From Deltaproteobacteria bacterium (lineage in GTDB: Bacteria; Desulfobacterota; Syntrophia; Syntrophales; UBA8958), in NCBI GenBank assembly GCA_029553375.1, contig JAKPCH010000007.1:1-49901 (forward strand): a DNA stretch of 49,901 nt, given 5' to 3'. This document shows positions 1 through 8,819 of the stretch, in pieces. Position 1 is the stretch's first letter. Every line of letters starts with the position of its first letter. The position numbers were made by a program, and so were the translations under genes. Below the pieces are notes generated by a model. It did no database searches and had not been told where the DNA came from. It was given only the letters and a program-made list of their open reading frames with translations.

Positions 1-181
1 CTCGAATCTGGCCATCACCCTGGAGAACTTCACGGCGGCGGAGTCCACGATCCGCGACGTGGACATGGCATCTGAGATGACGAGCTTCACGAAGAACCAG
101 ATCCTCGTCCAGGCGGGCACGGCCATGCTGGCCCAGGCCAATGCCGTGCCCCAGCAGGTCCTCTCCCTCCTCAAGTCCTGA
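1..181 (+). CDS. fliC: Flagellin C-terminal end (partial)
   Basis: Only the last 59 codons are present; the gene enters from the left edge and stops with TGA at 179-181. The frame reads a typical flagellin C-terminal D0 helix: a LENFTAAES segment, then [10 protein letters not shown], then a Q-A-rich stretch ending QQVLSLLKS. This is the filament subunit, exported by the flagellar type III system. A strong terminator follows at 206-235, so it is probably transcribed separately from fliD. The variable centre and promoter are outside the window. Confidence 0.95.
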   Translation, partial: SNLAITLENFTAAESTIRDVDMASEMTSFTKNQILVQAGTAMLAQANAVPQQVLSLLKS

Positions 182-205
182 GGGTTGGAAAGGGGTTGTT
201 AAAAC

Positions 206-235
206 GGGCCCCGCCCCCGGGCGGGGCCTTTTTTT
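206..235 (+). terminator. Rho-independent terminator after flagellin
   Basis: A perfect 10-bp GC stem (207-216 with 219-228) is followed by seven T (229-235), 25 nt after the flagellin stop. Its T-tract runs straight into the sigma54 element at 235-250. Confidence 0.92.
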
Positions 236-250
236 GGCAAAACCTTTGCA
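235..250 (+). promoter_or_regulatory. Sigma54 promoter of fliD
   Basis: TGGCAAAACCTTTGCA has GG and GC exactly 10 nt apart, as in the -24/-12 consensus. It lies 63 nt before the fliD start and just upstream of a sigma28-like site, giving tandem promoters. Confidence 0.8.
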
Positions 251-254
251 GGGG

Positions 255-282
255 TAAAGAAAGGGGAAAGATTTGCCGATAG
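255..282 (+). promoter_or_regulatory. Sigma28 (FliA) promoter of fliD
   Basis: TAAAGAAA (255-262), 12 nt, then GCCGATAG (275-282). The -10 is nearly the textbook GCCGATAA. The spacer is one nt longer than in enteric FliA promoters but identical to the flaG, flgM and 16277 sites in this window. Confidence 0.78.
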
Positions 283-313
283 GTAAGGTGAGAACCAGCG
301 TCGAGGTAGGTCC

Positions 314-3300
314 ATGCCATCGAGTACCAGCCTGATCAGCGGCCTCGCCAGCGGCCTCGACTGGAGCGGGATCGTCGACAAGCTCATCGAGGTGGAACGC
401 AAGCGGGTGACAGTCGTCTCCGACAAGAAGACGGAGTACGAAAAAAAGCTCGCCCAGTGGCAGTCCCTCAACACCAAGCTCCTCACCCTGAAGACGGCCG
501 TGGGGAAACTCAAGGACCCCGATGACTTCAACCTCTTCACCGCCTCCCTCACCACGGACAGCGCCGCCGTCGAGGCCGCCGATCTCCTCTCCGCCGCAGC
601 CTCATCCACGGCCGCCCCCGGTTCCTACAACCTGAAGGTCAACGCCGTGGCCACGGCCCAGAAGCTCTCCTCCCGGTCCTTCTCGTCGTCGGTGACGGCC
701 CTGGGGAACGACTACGCCGGGGACGTGGTCATCAACGGCGTCGTCGTCACCGTCACGGCCGAGGACACCCTGGCCACCCTGCGGGACAAGATCAACAACG
801 CCAACACGGGGGCCAACCCCACGGGCGTCACGGCGGGGATCGTCAACTACGGCAGCGGCGACTACCGCCTCATCCTGACGAGCGACGCCACGGGCGCCGC
901 GGGCATTTCCCTGAAGAACGGGGGCGCCGCGGACCTCCTGGGGGGTCTCGGTTTCTGGGACACGAGCCGGACGGCGAAGAACCCCCTGGCGGGGGGGGAC
1001 CGGACGGACCGCTTCACGAGCACCACCGTCGCTATCGGGAGCCTCCTGGGCCTGAGCAACCCCCAGGCGGCGGCGTCGGGAGAGATCGTCGTCAACGGCC
1101 ACGCCCTCGGCGGGATCGACCTCGCCACGGACACCCTCGACAGCCTCCTGACGAAATTCACCACCGCGGGCGTCGCGGCCAAGATCACGACGGAGGAGGA
1201 GGGGGGGCGGACCTACTACCGCCTCCTCGTGGAGGGGTCCGCCAACACCTACACGGACAAGAACAACATCCTCGAGACCCTGGGTCTCCTCACGGGCGGC
1301 CTGTCGGACGTCCTGGGGGTCACGGGGGACGTGGCCAACACCGCCTCGGGCCAGGTCATCACGGCCACGACCTTCCTCAAGGACATCGACGGCTACACGG
1401 GCTGGGCCGGGACGGACTACCTCCTTATCGAGGGGACGGACACCTCGGGCAATCCCGTCTCCGACAACACCTTCGCCATCGGCGACACGACGACGGTGGG
1501 AGACCTCCTCACCCGCATCGAGTCCCTCTTCGGCACCGTCACCGCCTCCGTCACGGGCGACGGGAAGATCAGGGTCATCGCCGACACGCCGGGGGCCACC
1601 TCCCTGGCCGTGAAGATCTCCGTCAAGGACGCGGGCGGCGAGACGGACACGACCCTCCGTTTCGACGCCGACGGCGACCTGGGGACGGCGGGGGTGGTCC
1701 GCAAACGGGAACTCGTCACCGGGGCCGACGCCTCCGTGACGGTGGACGGCGTCACCGTCACGAGATCCACCAACACCATCGACGACGTCATCACCGGCGT
1801 CACCCTGAATCTCCTCAAGGCGGACACGGACACCACCGTCACCCTCAAGGTGGGGCGGGACATCGACGCCGTCGTCTCCCTCGTCAGCGGCTTTGTTTCA
1901 GCCTACAACGACGTCGCCGCCTTCATCAAGACCCAGACGTCCTACGACGCGGAAAAGCAGCAGGCGGGGGGGGTCCTCTTCGGGGACGGGACCTTGATGT
2001 CCATCAAGACGGACCTCACCTCCATCCTCGTCCGGAACCTCTGGAACGCCTCGAGCCGGTTCTCGATCCTCGGCACCGTGGGGGTCAGCGTGGACATAAA
2101 CGGCCAGTTGAGCGTGAACGAGGCGACGCTCCGCTCCTCCCTCAACACCTACTTCACCGATGTCCAACGGCTCTTTGGCGCCTCCGGTCTCACGAGCACC
2201 GGCAGCCTCGAATATGTCTCCCACGGCCGGGACACAAAGGAGGGGACCTACGGTGTCACCATCACCCAGGCGGCGGCCCGGAGCACCTCCGCGCCCTCCG
2301 ACGCCGTCTCTCTCGGGGGAGACGAGGTCCTGACCATCACCTCGGGGTCGGCGCAGGCCCGGGTGGAGCTCCAAAGCGGCATGACCATGGAGAGGATCGT
2401 CAACGCCGTCAACAGCGAGCTGGCCAAGGTCTACACCCAGACCCTGGCGGGGTCCGAACGCCTCTACGCCGACGCCTCCCAGACGACCACCCTTCAGGAG
2501 TCCACCGTCTGGTCCTCCGTCTATGACGACGTGGGTCAAAGCGCCAACCTCCAGGACAACGACGTCATCACCTTCACGGGGACGAAGAGGAACGGGGCCT
2601 CCGTGAGCGGTTCCTACACCATCGGGGACGCGGACACGGACACCGTCGCCGGCCTCCTGTCGGCCATCGAGGAGGCCTTCGGTAACGAGGTGACGGCCGA
2701 CATCGACTCCTCGGGAAGGATCATCGTCACGGACCGCACCGCCGGCGCGAGTTCCCTCTCCCTCAGCCTCGACTTCAGTCAGGCCCACGACCTCGATTTC
2801 GGCTCCCTCTCCCCGGACAACGACGGCGGCACCAGGGGCCGCTATGCCATGGGGATCACGGCCTACGAGGATGAGGGTGGTCATCTCGTCCTGTATCACA
2901 ACAACTACGGGTCGGCCTACACCTTCACGATCCACCAGGACAACAACCTCCTCTGGACGGGGGGCGACCAGACGGTGGACAACGGTAAGGACGTGGCGGG
3001 GACGATCAACGGGGAGGCCGCCACGGGGACGGGCCAGGTCCTCAAGGGGGACGAGGGCCAGCCCAACGTCGCCGGTCTCTCCCTGCGCTACACGGGTACG
3101 GCAACGGGGGATATCGGCACCGTCACCCTCACCTACGGCGTGGCGGAGCTCTTCGACCGGGCCCTGTACGCCATCACGGACACCTACGACGGCTACCTTA
3201 CCCTCAAGCAGCAGTCCCTCGAGGATCTCGTCACGGACTACGACCGGCGGATCAGCGACATGGAGGAACGCCTGGCGAAACGCAAGGAGGAGATGCTCAA

Positions 3301-3400
3301 CCGTTACGTCAAGATGGAGCTGGCCCTCCAGAAGGTCCAGAACCAGAGCACCTGGCTCACGGGACAGATCAACGCCCTCTCCCGGATGTGGGGAGATTGA
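314..3400 (+). CDS. fliD: Flagellar filament cap protein FliD (extra-long)
   Basis: FliD forms the cap at the filament tip that folds incoming flagellin. The N-terminus (SLISGLASGLDWSGIVDKLI) is the classic FliD_N signature and the last ~70 residues form a coiled coil ending near TGQINALSRMWGD. At 1028 residues it is about twice the usual 450-600. The extra length is central: IN-motif-like stretches around residues 130-210 and 260-320, plus two copies of one module (about 372-440 and 754-829) built as G-T-x-x-x-G, F/YTIG, DLL..IE..FG, G.I.V.D and SSL. A related copy lies in FlgE. Two G8 tracts (991-998, 1966-1973) lie in frame. It is first in fliD-fliS-fliT-like; the ATG at 314 follows a GAGGTAGG element. 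The central region probably projects on the cap surface (inference). Confidence 0.96.
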   Translation: MPSSTSLISGLASGLDWSGIVDKLIEVERKRVTVVSDKKTEYEKKLAQWQSLNTKLLTLKTAVGKLKDPDDFNLFTASLTTDSAAVEAADLLSAAASSTAAPGSYNLKVNAVATAQKLSSRSFSSSVTALGNDYAGDVVINGVVVTVTAEDTLATLRDKINNANTGANPTGVTAGIVNYGSGDYRLILTSDATGAAGISLKNGGAADLLGGLGFWDTSRTAKNPLAGGDRTDRFTSTTVAIGSLLGLSNPQAAASGEIVVNGHALGGIDLATDTLDSLLTKFTTAGVAAKITTEEEGGRTYYRLLVEGSANTYTDKNNILETLGLLTGGLSDVLGVTGDVANTASGQVITATTFLKDIDGYTGWAGTDYLLIEGTDTSGNPVSDNTFAIGDTTTVGDLLTRIESLFGTVTASVTGDGKIRVIADTPGATSLAVKISVKDAGGETDTTLRFDADGDLGTAGVVRKRELVTGADASVTVDGVTVTRSTNTIDDVITGVTLNLLKADTDTTVTLKVGRDIDAVVSLVSGFVSAYNDVAAFIKTQTSYDAEKQQAGGVLFGDGTLMSIKTDLTSILVRNLWNASSRFSILGTVGVSVDINGQLSVNEATLRSSLNTYFTDVQRLFGASGLTSTGSLEYVSHGRDTKEGTYGVTITQAAARSTSAPSDAVSLGGDEVLTITSGSAQARVELQSGMTMERIVNAVNSELAKVYTQTLAGSERLYADASQTTTLQESTVWSSVYDDVGQSANLQDNDVITFTGTKRNGASVSGSYTIGDADTDTVAGLLSAIEEAFGNEVTADIDSSGRIIVTDRTAGASSLSLSLDFSQAHDLDFGSLSPDNDGGTRGRYAMGITAYEDEGGHLVLYHNNYGSAYTFTIHQDNNLLWTGGDQTVDNGKDVAGTINGEAATGTGQVLKGDEGQPNVAGLSLRYTGTATGDIGTVTLTYGVAELFDRALYAITDTYDGYLTLKQQSLEDLVTDYDRRISDMEERLAKRKEEMLNRYVKMELALQKVQNQSTWLTGQINALSRMWGD

Positions 3401-3431
3401 GGAGGAACCCAGATAACGAGGAGATGAGATC

Positions 3432-3896
3432 ATGTACGAAGACGCCCTCAACACCTACCGAAGGACGACCTTTTTCACCGCCGAGCCCCTGAAGCTCGTC
3501 ATCCTCTGCTACAAGGGGGCCGTCAACAGCCTCCGCCTGGCGAAGGAGGCCTATGAGCGGGGGGAATACGAGACGAAGGCGAAGGCCCTCCAGAAGACCC
3601 TCGACATCATCCACGAGCTCGACTCTTCCCTGGACATGAAGAAGGGCGGCGCCATCGCCGTGAATCTCCGCAACCTCTACCACTTCATGACCAAGGCCCT
3701 CATCGAGGCGGACCTGAAGCGGGACGTGAAGATGTTCGACCGCATCGCCTCCCTCCTCGAGGAACTGGAGTCGGCCTGGGAGGCGGCGGGGCGTTCCCTG
3801 GCGGCGGCGGGGACGGAGGGTGATGCGGCCGAGGAGAGACCCCGCCTCGATGCGGGGGCCCTGAGGGCGGCGCCCGTGAGGGCCTGGAACGCCTGA
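3432..3896 (+). CDS. fliS: Flagellin export chaperone FliS
   Basis: FliS binds the flagellin C-terminus in the cytoplasm, prevents polymerisation before export and, in CsrA/FliW systems, shares flagellin with FliW. The protein has 154 residues. The start MYEDALNTYRR is the usual FliS opening, and the helical body includes an I-x-x-L-x-x-S-L-D segment near residue 62. The tail after about residue 128 is Ala/Arg-rich and poorly conserved. It follows fliD by 31 nt with a purine-rich ribosome site (ACGAGGAGATG) before the ATG. fliD-fliS adjacency is widely conserved. Confidence 0.95.
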   Translation: MYEDALNTYRRTTFFTAEPLKLVILCYKGAVNSLRLAKEAYERGEYETKAKALQKTLDIIHELDSSLDMKKGGAIAVNLRNLYHFMTKALIEADLKRDVKMFDRIASLLEELESAWEAAGRSLAAAGTEGDAAEERPRLDAGALRAAPVRAWNA

Positions 3897-3917
3897 GGGA
3901 TCGGGGAGGTTTATCCG

Positions 3918-4337
3918 ATGACCGGGGGACGCCACGATCCGCGGGAGATCCGCAGGCGTAAGATCAAGGCCCTCGGGATGTACGTCGTCGCCACGAGAGA
4001 GCTGAGGGAGGCCCTGGAGGGGGGGGACTACGGCCGCGCCGAGGCCCTTATGGACCGTCGGGATGAGCTGGTGCGGGTCATCGGCGTCTTGGACCGTTAT
4101 GGGTCGCTCGAGGCGCCCTCTTTATCAGCCTCCCCGGCGGCAGACGAGGAGATCCGGGAGATGAGACGTCTCCTTGTGGCGGCAAGGGAGGAGAACGAAC
4201 GTTGCGCCGACCTCCTGGCTCAGCAGTGTCTTCACCTGCGGGAGGAGATCGCCCGTCTCGAAAAGGGGGAGAAAGGTCTGCGGCGTTACGGGGCCAGGGA
4301 TCCGGGGCAGGCCCGCTTCTTGAGCCTAAGATCTTGA
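3918..4337 (+). CDS. FliT-like flagellar chaperone (small helical protein)
   Basis: A 139-residue, charged, almost entirely helical protein 21 nt after fliS. Repeated E/R-rich heptads (REALEGGDYGRAEALMDRRDEL, then REENERCADLL, then LREEIARLEKG) resemble FliT/FlgN-type chaperones. FliT binds FliD in the cytoplasm and is usually encoded directly after fliS. Position, size and helical content support this role, but I see no residue signature unique to FliT, so the name is inferred from context. The C-terminal ~20 residues are basic. Confidence 0.7.
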   Translation: MTGGRHDPREIRRRKIKALGMYVVATRELREALEGGDYGRAEALMDRRDELVRVIGVLDRYGSLEAPSLSASPAADEEIREMRRLLVAAREENERCADLLAQQCLHLREEIARLEKGEKGLRRYGARDPGQARFLSLRS

Positions 4338-4348
4338 TTCCCTTCGAT

Positions 4349-4376
4349 TAAAGTTTTTGCCCCCCCGTGCCGATGT
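4349..4376 (+). promoter_or_regulatory. Sigma28 (FliA) promoter of flaG
   Basis: TAAAGTTT (4349-4356), 12 nt, GCCGATGT (4369-4376). The -35 is a perfect match and the -10 differs only at the end. It lies 26 nt upstream of the flaG ATG at 4403 and just after the fliT-like stop. Confidence 0.78.
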
Positions 4377-4402
4377 AGGGATTGAAAAAGGGGTTTCGGT
4401 AT

Positions 4403-4747
4403 ATGCAGGTCGGAGCGTTGAACACCATCATCAAGGACGGTTTGACCAAACCGCCACCGGAGGCCGGGGAGAACTTCAGTTCCCCGCGCCGGGATGACGG
4501 CGGTGGGGCCGCGGCGGTCGCCGAGGAGGCCGTCGCCTCCGTCGTGGAGGAGATGCAGGCCCGCGTCAACGGCCTGAATCTTAAGGTGGAGTACACCACC
4601 TACGGGGAAAAGGGGGAGAGGGTCGCCATCGTCGTCAGCGACCGGGAGACGGGCCGGGTGATCCGGGAGATCCCTCCCAAGGAGATCCAGCAGCTCTACC
4701 TCAGATTCCAGGAACTCCAAGGCATCCTCTTCGACCGACGGGCCTAA
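4403..4747 (+). CDS. flaG: Flagellar protein FlaG
   Basis: FlaG affects filament length and FliD function in several polar-flagellated bacteria; its mechanism is poorly defined. The 114-residue protein has a disordered Pro/Gly-rich N-terminus and a conserved C-terminal domain from about residue 45: a helix (VVEEMQARVNGLNLKVEY), then strands ending in VSDRETGRVIREIPPKE, the family's diagnostic motif. The ATG at 4403 is preferred because AAGGGG lies about 9 nt upstream, while the in-frame TTG at 4382 sits on the predicted sigma28 transcription start. It has its own sigma28 promoter and a terminator follows. Confidence 0.92.
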   Translation: MQVGALNTIIKDGLTKPPPEAGENFSSPRRDDGGGAAAVAEEAVASVVEEMQARVNGLNLKVEYTTYGEKGERVAIVVSDRETGRVIREIPPKEIQQLYLRFQELQGILFDRRA

Positions 4748-4771
4748 CCGTCTCTTACCCCCGCCCGATGT

Positions 4772-4795
4772 CCGGCCCGCCGGCGCCGGTTTTTT
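4772..4795 (+). terminator. Terminator after flaG
   Basis: A CCGGC/GCCGG stem (4772-4776 with 4785-4789) in a very GC-rich loop is followed by six T (4790-4795), 25 nt after the flaG stop. A further weak hairpin lies at about 4855-4883 between the convergent flaG and fliW. Confidence 0.6.
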
Positions 4796-4901
4796 CCCCT
4801 TCTGTAATTTCCCCCCGCTCGTTAATTGGTCGCTTTTATCGGTCCCGCAACGGCGATCCGAGACCCTTTTTCGGGATCCGCAACGGGAGGCGGGGCCTTT
4901 T

Positions 4902-5405
4902 TTATGTGGCCGCCGCCAGGGAACGGGCCAGGCTTAGCGCCTCTCCGTCCCCCGCCCTCATCCCCGCCTCCAGGTCCCGGCGGTGATCCAGGATGTCGTA
5001 CTGGAGGGGATATTCCTCGTCGGCGAGGATGACCTGGGCGGCCAGGCGGTTGACGGCGTTGATCAGGAGGGGGGCCCGGAGGTTGGCCATCATCCTCAGG
5101 GGCTGGGAACGGAGGGTGACGATGGCCAGGAGGGCCGCTTCCTCGTCCCTCGTGATCCCCAGCAGGTTGAGGTCGCTCTCGAAGACGGTGGGGTTGTAGT
5201 CCCTCTTGACGAGACGGGGGTTTACGACCACGAAGGCCACCGCCGGGTCGTCCACGGACTGGAGCCACATGAGGGGCGAGGGGTCTTCCGGGCGGAGGAG
5301 GACGAAACGGGTGAGTCTCTCGAAACCGAGGATGGGGCCCTTGAAATAGATGAACTCCTCCTCCTTCACCTCTATCTCTCCGAAACGGGTGGTATGGAAC
5401 TTCAT
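4902..5405 (-). CDS. fliW: Flagellar assembly factor FliW
   Basis: FliW binds either cytoplasmic flagellin or CsrA. When flagellin is exported, freed FliW binds CsrA allosterically and relieves translational repression of flagellin. The 167-residue protein shows the family pattern: an N-terminal strand pair with F-G-E-I-E-V, the segment FKGPILGFE near residues 21-29, P-L-M-W-L-Q-S-V-D near 44-52, and F-V-V-V-N-P-R near 58-64. The start overlaps the csrA stop by four bases (ATGA), so the two are translationally coupled. Last gene of the flgN-flgK-flgL-csrA-fliW unit. Confidence 0.95.
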   Translation of the reverse strand: MKFHTTRFGEIEVKEEEFIYFKGPILGFERLTRFVLLRPEDPSPLMWLQSVDDPAVAFVVVNPRLVKRDYNPTVFESDLNLLGITRDEEAALLAIVTLRSQPLRMMANLRAPLLINAVNRLAAQVILADEEYPLQYDILDHRRDLEAGMRAGDGEALSLARSLAAAT

Positions 5406-5638
5406 GGTATCTCTCCTTCCTTAAAGTAGGTCATGACCTCTGCGAGGTCCCCGGGGGCCGTCGCCGCCTGCCGGTTCTCGGCGACGATCAGCTCGTAGAT
5501 TTCCGTGCGATGGACCGCCACCTCCCGGGGGGCCTCGACGCCGATGCGGACGGCGTTACCCTTGATCTCCAGGAGGGTGATCCTGATGTCGTTGCCGATG
5601 TTGATCCCCTCCCCCGTCTTTCTCGTCAGGATCAGCAT
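5402..5638 (-). CDS. csrA: Carbon storage / translational regulator CsrA
   Basis: CsrA is a dimeric RNA-binding protein that blocks translation by covering GGA motifs at ribosome sites; in flagellated non-enteric bacteria its main target is flagellin mRNA. The 78-residue protein begins [11 protein letters not shown] and has I-R-I-T-L-L-E-I then [15 protein letters not shown]. Arg44, essential for RNA binding, is present. The C-terminal tail of about 25 residues is longer than in short enteric CsrA (61 residues), as is usual where FliW is present. It follows flgL by 12 nt and overlaps fliW by 4 nt. Confidence 0.97.
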   Translation of the reverse strand: MLILTRKTGEGINIGNDIRITLLEIKGNAVRIGVEAPREVAVHRTEIYELIVAENRQAATAPGDLAEVMTYFKEGEIP

Positions 5639-5650
5639 GATCTAGTCCCC

Positions 5651-6847
5651 TCAATCGAAGAAGTTGAGGATCGAGGCGTTCTGGAGGCGTGTCGCCACGA
5701 GGTAGGAGGCCTGCAGGGCCGCCTCCTTCGCCGAGAACTTTACGGACAGTTCGGCGATGTCCGCGTCCTCCAGGTCGCTGATCCTCTGGGCCAGGCTCGT
5801 CTCGAGATCCTTGAGGTTGTTCCGGGCGATCTCCAGGCGGTTGGCCCGGACGCCGCACCGGGAGACGGCGAGACTGACCTGATCCTGGGCGGCCTTGAGC
5901 TTGTCGATCTGGTCGGCGACACCCTGGGCGTCGTTGTCCTCCAGGGCCTTCTTGAGGTCGTTGAGGACCTGGAAGACCTCCACCTCGCCGCCGCCCTGGG
6001 CCGTGAAGGCCGCCGCCCCCGTGACGCCGTAGGGGGTGGAGGCGTTCTTGCCGACGGCGACGCGGAGTTCCTCGGCGTTGCCGCGGTAGTAGCCGGCGGC
6101 GTAGGCCTCGATGCGGAAGATGTCGCCGGCGCCGAATTCCCCCGCCGAGAAATCCAGGGTCACGCCGTCACCGAGATCGACGGTGTTTTGCAGGTCCCCG
6201 GCGGCGGACTCGGCGGACCACGTCTTCCCACCGTCCCGGGAGACCTGATAGGTGGCCTCCCCCTCGTCTCCCCCCTTGACGATCTTCACCACGAAGGTCC
6301 TGTTCTCCGTACCCGTGTAAGTGCCTCCCTTGGTCACCGTCCCCTGGTAGGTGTTCTCCGGGGCGGCGTAGGGGCCGTCGACGGCGGCGGCGGTGTAGTC
6401 CCTGCGGAAGGGTTCCGTGTCCGTTCTGGTCCCGGCGAAGAGATAGCGGTCCCCCAGTTTCGCGTTCGCCAGGGAAAGAAGACCGTCCAGGAGGACGTCC
6501 ACCTCCCGGGAGGCGATCTTCCGGGAGGAGGCGTTGGCCGTGGCGGAGGCCTGGGAGACGGCCAGCTCCGACGCCCGGACGAGGAGGTCCATGGCGCTGT
6601 TCAGCTTGGACTCCGTCTCGGCGAGCCAGGAATTCGTCTGCCCGATGTTGTCGCTGTAGAGTCCGACATCCGCGTTGGCCTGTTTCAGGGTCAACACCTG
6701 GGAGACGCCGAGGGGGTCGTCGGAGATGCGGTTGATCCGCTTCTGGCTGGCGAGCCTCGTCATCGCCTCCCCGTAATTGGTGTTGGCGACGAAGAGGTTG
6801 CGGATCGTCGCCTCGTACCTCATGCCGTCGGTGATGCGGATCGTCAT
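5651..6847 (-). CDS. flgL: Hook-filament junction protein FlgL (HAP3)
   Basis: FlgL forms the ring between FlgK and the filament. The 398-residue protein has flagellin-like ends: an N-terminal helix starting TIRITDGM with a following QKRINRISDDPLGV block, and a C-terminal helix with K-E-A-A-L-Q-A-S-Y-L-V-A-T-R-L ending in NFFD. The central region (about 140-290) is variable and contains a TYTGTENRTF segment. A strong ribosome site (TAGGAGGCGGG) precedes the ATG. It lies 10 nt downstream of flgK. Confidence 0.95.
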   Translation of the reverse strand: MTIRITDGMRYEATIRNLFVANTNYGEAMTRLASQKRINRISDDPLGVSQVLTLKQANADVGLYSDNIGQTNSWLAETESKLNSAMDLLVRASELAVSQASATANASSRKIASREVDVLLDGLLSLANAKLGDRYLFAGTRTDTEPFRRDYTAAAVDGPYAAPENTYQGTVTKGGTYTGTENRTFVVKIVKGGDEGEATYQVSRDGGKTWSAESAAGDLQNTVDLGDGVTLDFSAGEFGAGDIFRIEAYAAGYYRGNAEELRVAVGKNASTPYGVTGAAAFTAQGGGEVEVFQVLNDLKKALEDNDAQGVADQIDKLKAAQDQVSLAVSRCGVRANRLEIARNNLKDLETSLAQRISDLEDADIAELSVKFSAKEAALQASYLVATRLQNASILNFFD

Positions 6848-6857
6848 GTCCCGCCTC

Positions 6858-8261
6858 CTAATCCACGAGTTTCATCAGGGTCTCCAGAAGGTCGTCGGCG
6901 ACTCGGCAGAGTTTACCCGCCGCCGTGTAGGCCATCTGGAACTTCATGAGGTTCATCATCTCCTCGTCGAGGGAAACCCCCGAGACACTCTCCCGCTGGT
7001 TCTGCAGTTGGGTCAGGACGGCGTTCTGGTAGTCCGCGTCCCGGGAGGCCGCCGCCGCGTCCCGGCCGATGGTCCCGACGAGGGAGGCGTAGAAGCTCCC
7101 CAGGGTCGCGCTGCCCCCGCTCATGAGGAGTCTGTCCTTCAGGGCGGCTATCTCGGCGGCCTTCTCCCCGTCCCGAGCCGTGGTGGCCGAGGCGGCGATC
7201 TTGGCGGGGTCGGAGAGGATGGCGCCGTTGACGGTGATGTTGCGGGCGTAGGCCGTCGAGTTCTCGTCGGTGAGGACGAAGAACCGCTCCCCGAGGTTGC
7301 CGTCGGCGTCATAGGCCCCCGTGTGGACGTCGTTGACGGCGTCCATGAAGGTCTTGGCCAGCTCGTTGAGCTTGTCCTCGTAGTCCGGCAACAGACCGTC
7401 CCGGACGTCGAGATAGGCCCCCACGACCCCTTTGCCGCCGCCGGCGAGAAAATCGTTGAGGACCACTTGGGGGTTCTCCTTCAGGACGAGGTCCTGGAAA
7501 CCCGTCTGGCCGTTCTTGACGAGGGCCAAATCCCGGCTGCCGATGCCCTCCACGACGGCCTGACCGTTGGGGAGATAGACGTTGACGGCCCCGTTGGCGT
7601 CTTCCACCCAGTGGCACGACACCTGGCGGCAGAGGTCTTTCAGGACGAGGCCCCGCTCGTCCCGCAGGAGGTTCGTCTCCCCCCCCCGGGCGGAGAGGGA
7701 GGAGATCTCCTTGTTGAGGGCGGCGATCCGGGAGGTGAGGGAGTTGATCTGGGCCACGGAGTCTTTCAGACCCTCGTCGATGCCCAGTTGGAGATCGTAG
7801 ATCTGGTCCCCGTATGAATTGAACATCTCGGCCGCCGTCCTGGCCGCCGCGAGGAGGGCGTCTCTCTCCACCTTCCCGTCGGGGTGGAGGGCCAGGTCGG
7901 ACCAGGCCTCCCAGAACCGGTTGAAGGCGTCGTTGAGCTTGTTCCCCGTCGTCTCGTCGAAGACCGTCTCCACCTTCTGGAGGAGAGAGTATCTCGTGTC
8001 GCCGTATCCCGCCTTTTGCTGTTGCTGGGCCACCTGGTTTTCCGTGTAGGTGTCGAAGATCCGTTCGATGTCCGCCACCTTGACGCTGATCTGGGCGGCT
8101 TCGCTCCTGGCGTTCACCGACCCCGTCGCCGTCAGGACGGCCCGCTGGCGGGTGTAACCGGGGGTGTTGACGTTGGCGATGTTCCCCCCCGTGACGTCGA
8201 TGGCCAGCTGGTAGGAGGAGAGGGCGTTCAGGGAGACGTTCAGGATGCTGCCGATGGACAT
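6858..8261 (-). CDS. flgK: Hook-filament junction protein FlgK (HAP1)
   Basis: FlgK caps the finished hook and joins it to FlgL and the filament. The 467-residue protein opens with the rod/hook-family motif (ANVNTPGYTRQRAVL, about residues 29-43), has a long helical D1 segment (N-K-L-N-D-A-F-N-R-F-W-E-A-W) and ends with the C-terminal helix containing E-E-M-M-N-L-M-K-F-Q-M-A-Y. It is on the short side, with little of the D2/D3 domains. It follows flgN by 3 nt. Confidence 0.95.
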   Translation of the reverse strand: MSIGSILNVSLNALSSYQLAIDVTGGNIANVNTPGYTRQRAVLTATGSVNARSEAAQISVKVADIERIFDTYTENQVAQQQQKAGYGDTRYSLLQKVETVFDETTGNKLNDAFNRFWEAWSDLALHPDGKVERDALLAAARTAAEMFNSYGDQIYDLQLGIDEGLKDSVAQINSLTSRIAALNKEISSLSARGGETNLLRDERGLVLKDLCRQVSCHWVEDANGAVNVYLPNGQAVVEGIGSRDLALVKNGQTGFQDLVLKENPQVVLNDFLAGGGKGVVGAYLDVRDGLLPDYEDKLNELAKTFMDAVNDVHTGAYDADGNLGERFFVLTDENSTAYARNITVNGAILSDPAKIAASATTARDGEKAAEIAALKDRLLMSGGSATLGSFYASLVGTIGRDAAAASRDADYQNAVLTQLQNQRESVSGVSLDEEMMNLMKFQMAYTAAGKLCRVADDLLETLMKLVD

Positions 8262-8264
8262 GTC

Positions 8265-8777
8265 TCAACCCCTGCGGCTGATCAGTTTGCCGTTGACGGG
8301 CCGGTTTTGGATCCGGCCGTTTTCCTGGTATCCCGCCTCGGGGCACAGGAGACTCTGGAAGTAGTTCATCCAGCCCCGTGCATAGGCGAGGGCCGTTTCC
8401 GCCAGGCGGCGGTTTTCGTGGTTCAGGGTCCGGATTCGGACCGCGGCGAGACGCAGCTCCTCCTGGAGGCCACGCAGGCGCTCCCGCTCGGCCCCCTGGA
8501 ATCGGGAGACGAGGTGCGTCATGGTCAGTCCCTGGGGAGGGGTGTTGAGGTGGAGGGCGATATGGCGGAGGATGTCCCGTCGGGAGCGGTCCACGGCCTC
8601 GAGGCGGAGGAGGATCTCCTCCTTGGTCCGGTTGCTCGTCACGAGTTCCCCGACGGAGGAACCGACGATGGCCTCCCTCTCCGACCGCAGGACCCGCTCC
8701 ATCTCGTCGTACAGCTCCAGTTCGTGGTTCAGGGCCGACGTGAGGGTCGCGAAGAGTCGATTCAGATTTTCATCCAT
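8265..8777 (-). CDS. flgN: FlgK/FlgL export chaperone FlgN
   Basis: FlgN keeps the hook-associated proteins FlgK and FlgL competent for export. The protein is about 170 residues of helix (LNHELELYDEMERVL near the start, REAIVGSS, then LQEELR and a C-terminal ARGWMNYFQSLL). An upstream in-frame start at 8831 would lie inside the sigma54 promoter (8820-8835), so the ATG at 8777 is chosen; it has an AGGA element about 10 nt upstream. First gene of its operon. Identity rests on helical character and position before flgK. Confidence 0.85.
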   Translation of the reverse strand: MDENLNRLFATLTSALNHELELYDEMERVLRSEREAIVGSSVGELVTSNRTKEEILLRLEAVDRSRRDILRHIALHLNTPPQGLTMTHLVSRFQGAERERLRGLQEELRLAAVRIRTLNHENRRLAETALAYARGWMNYFQSLLCPEAGYQENGRIQNRPVNGKLISRRG

Positions 8778-8819
8778 GATCACATTCCTACCCGATGTCT
8801 GGACCTCGATAAACTTAGA

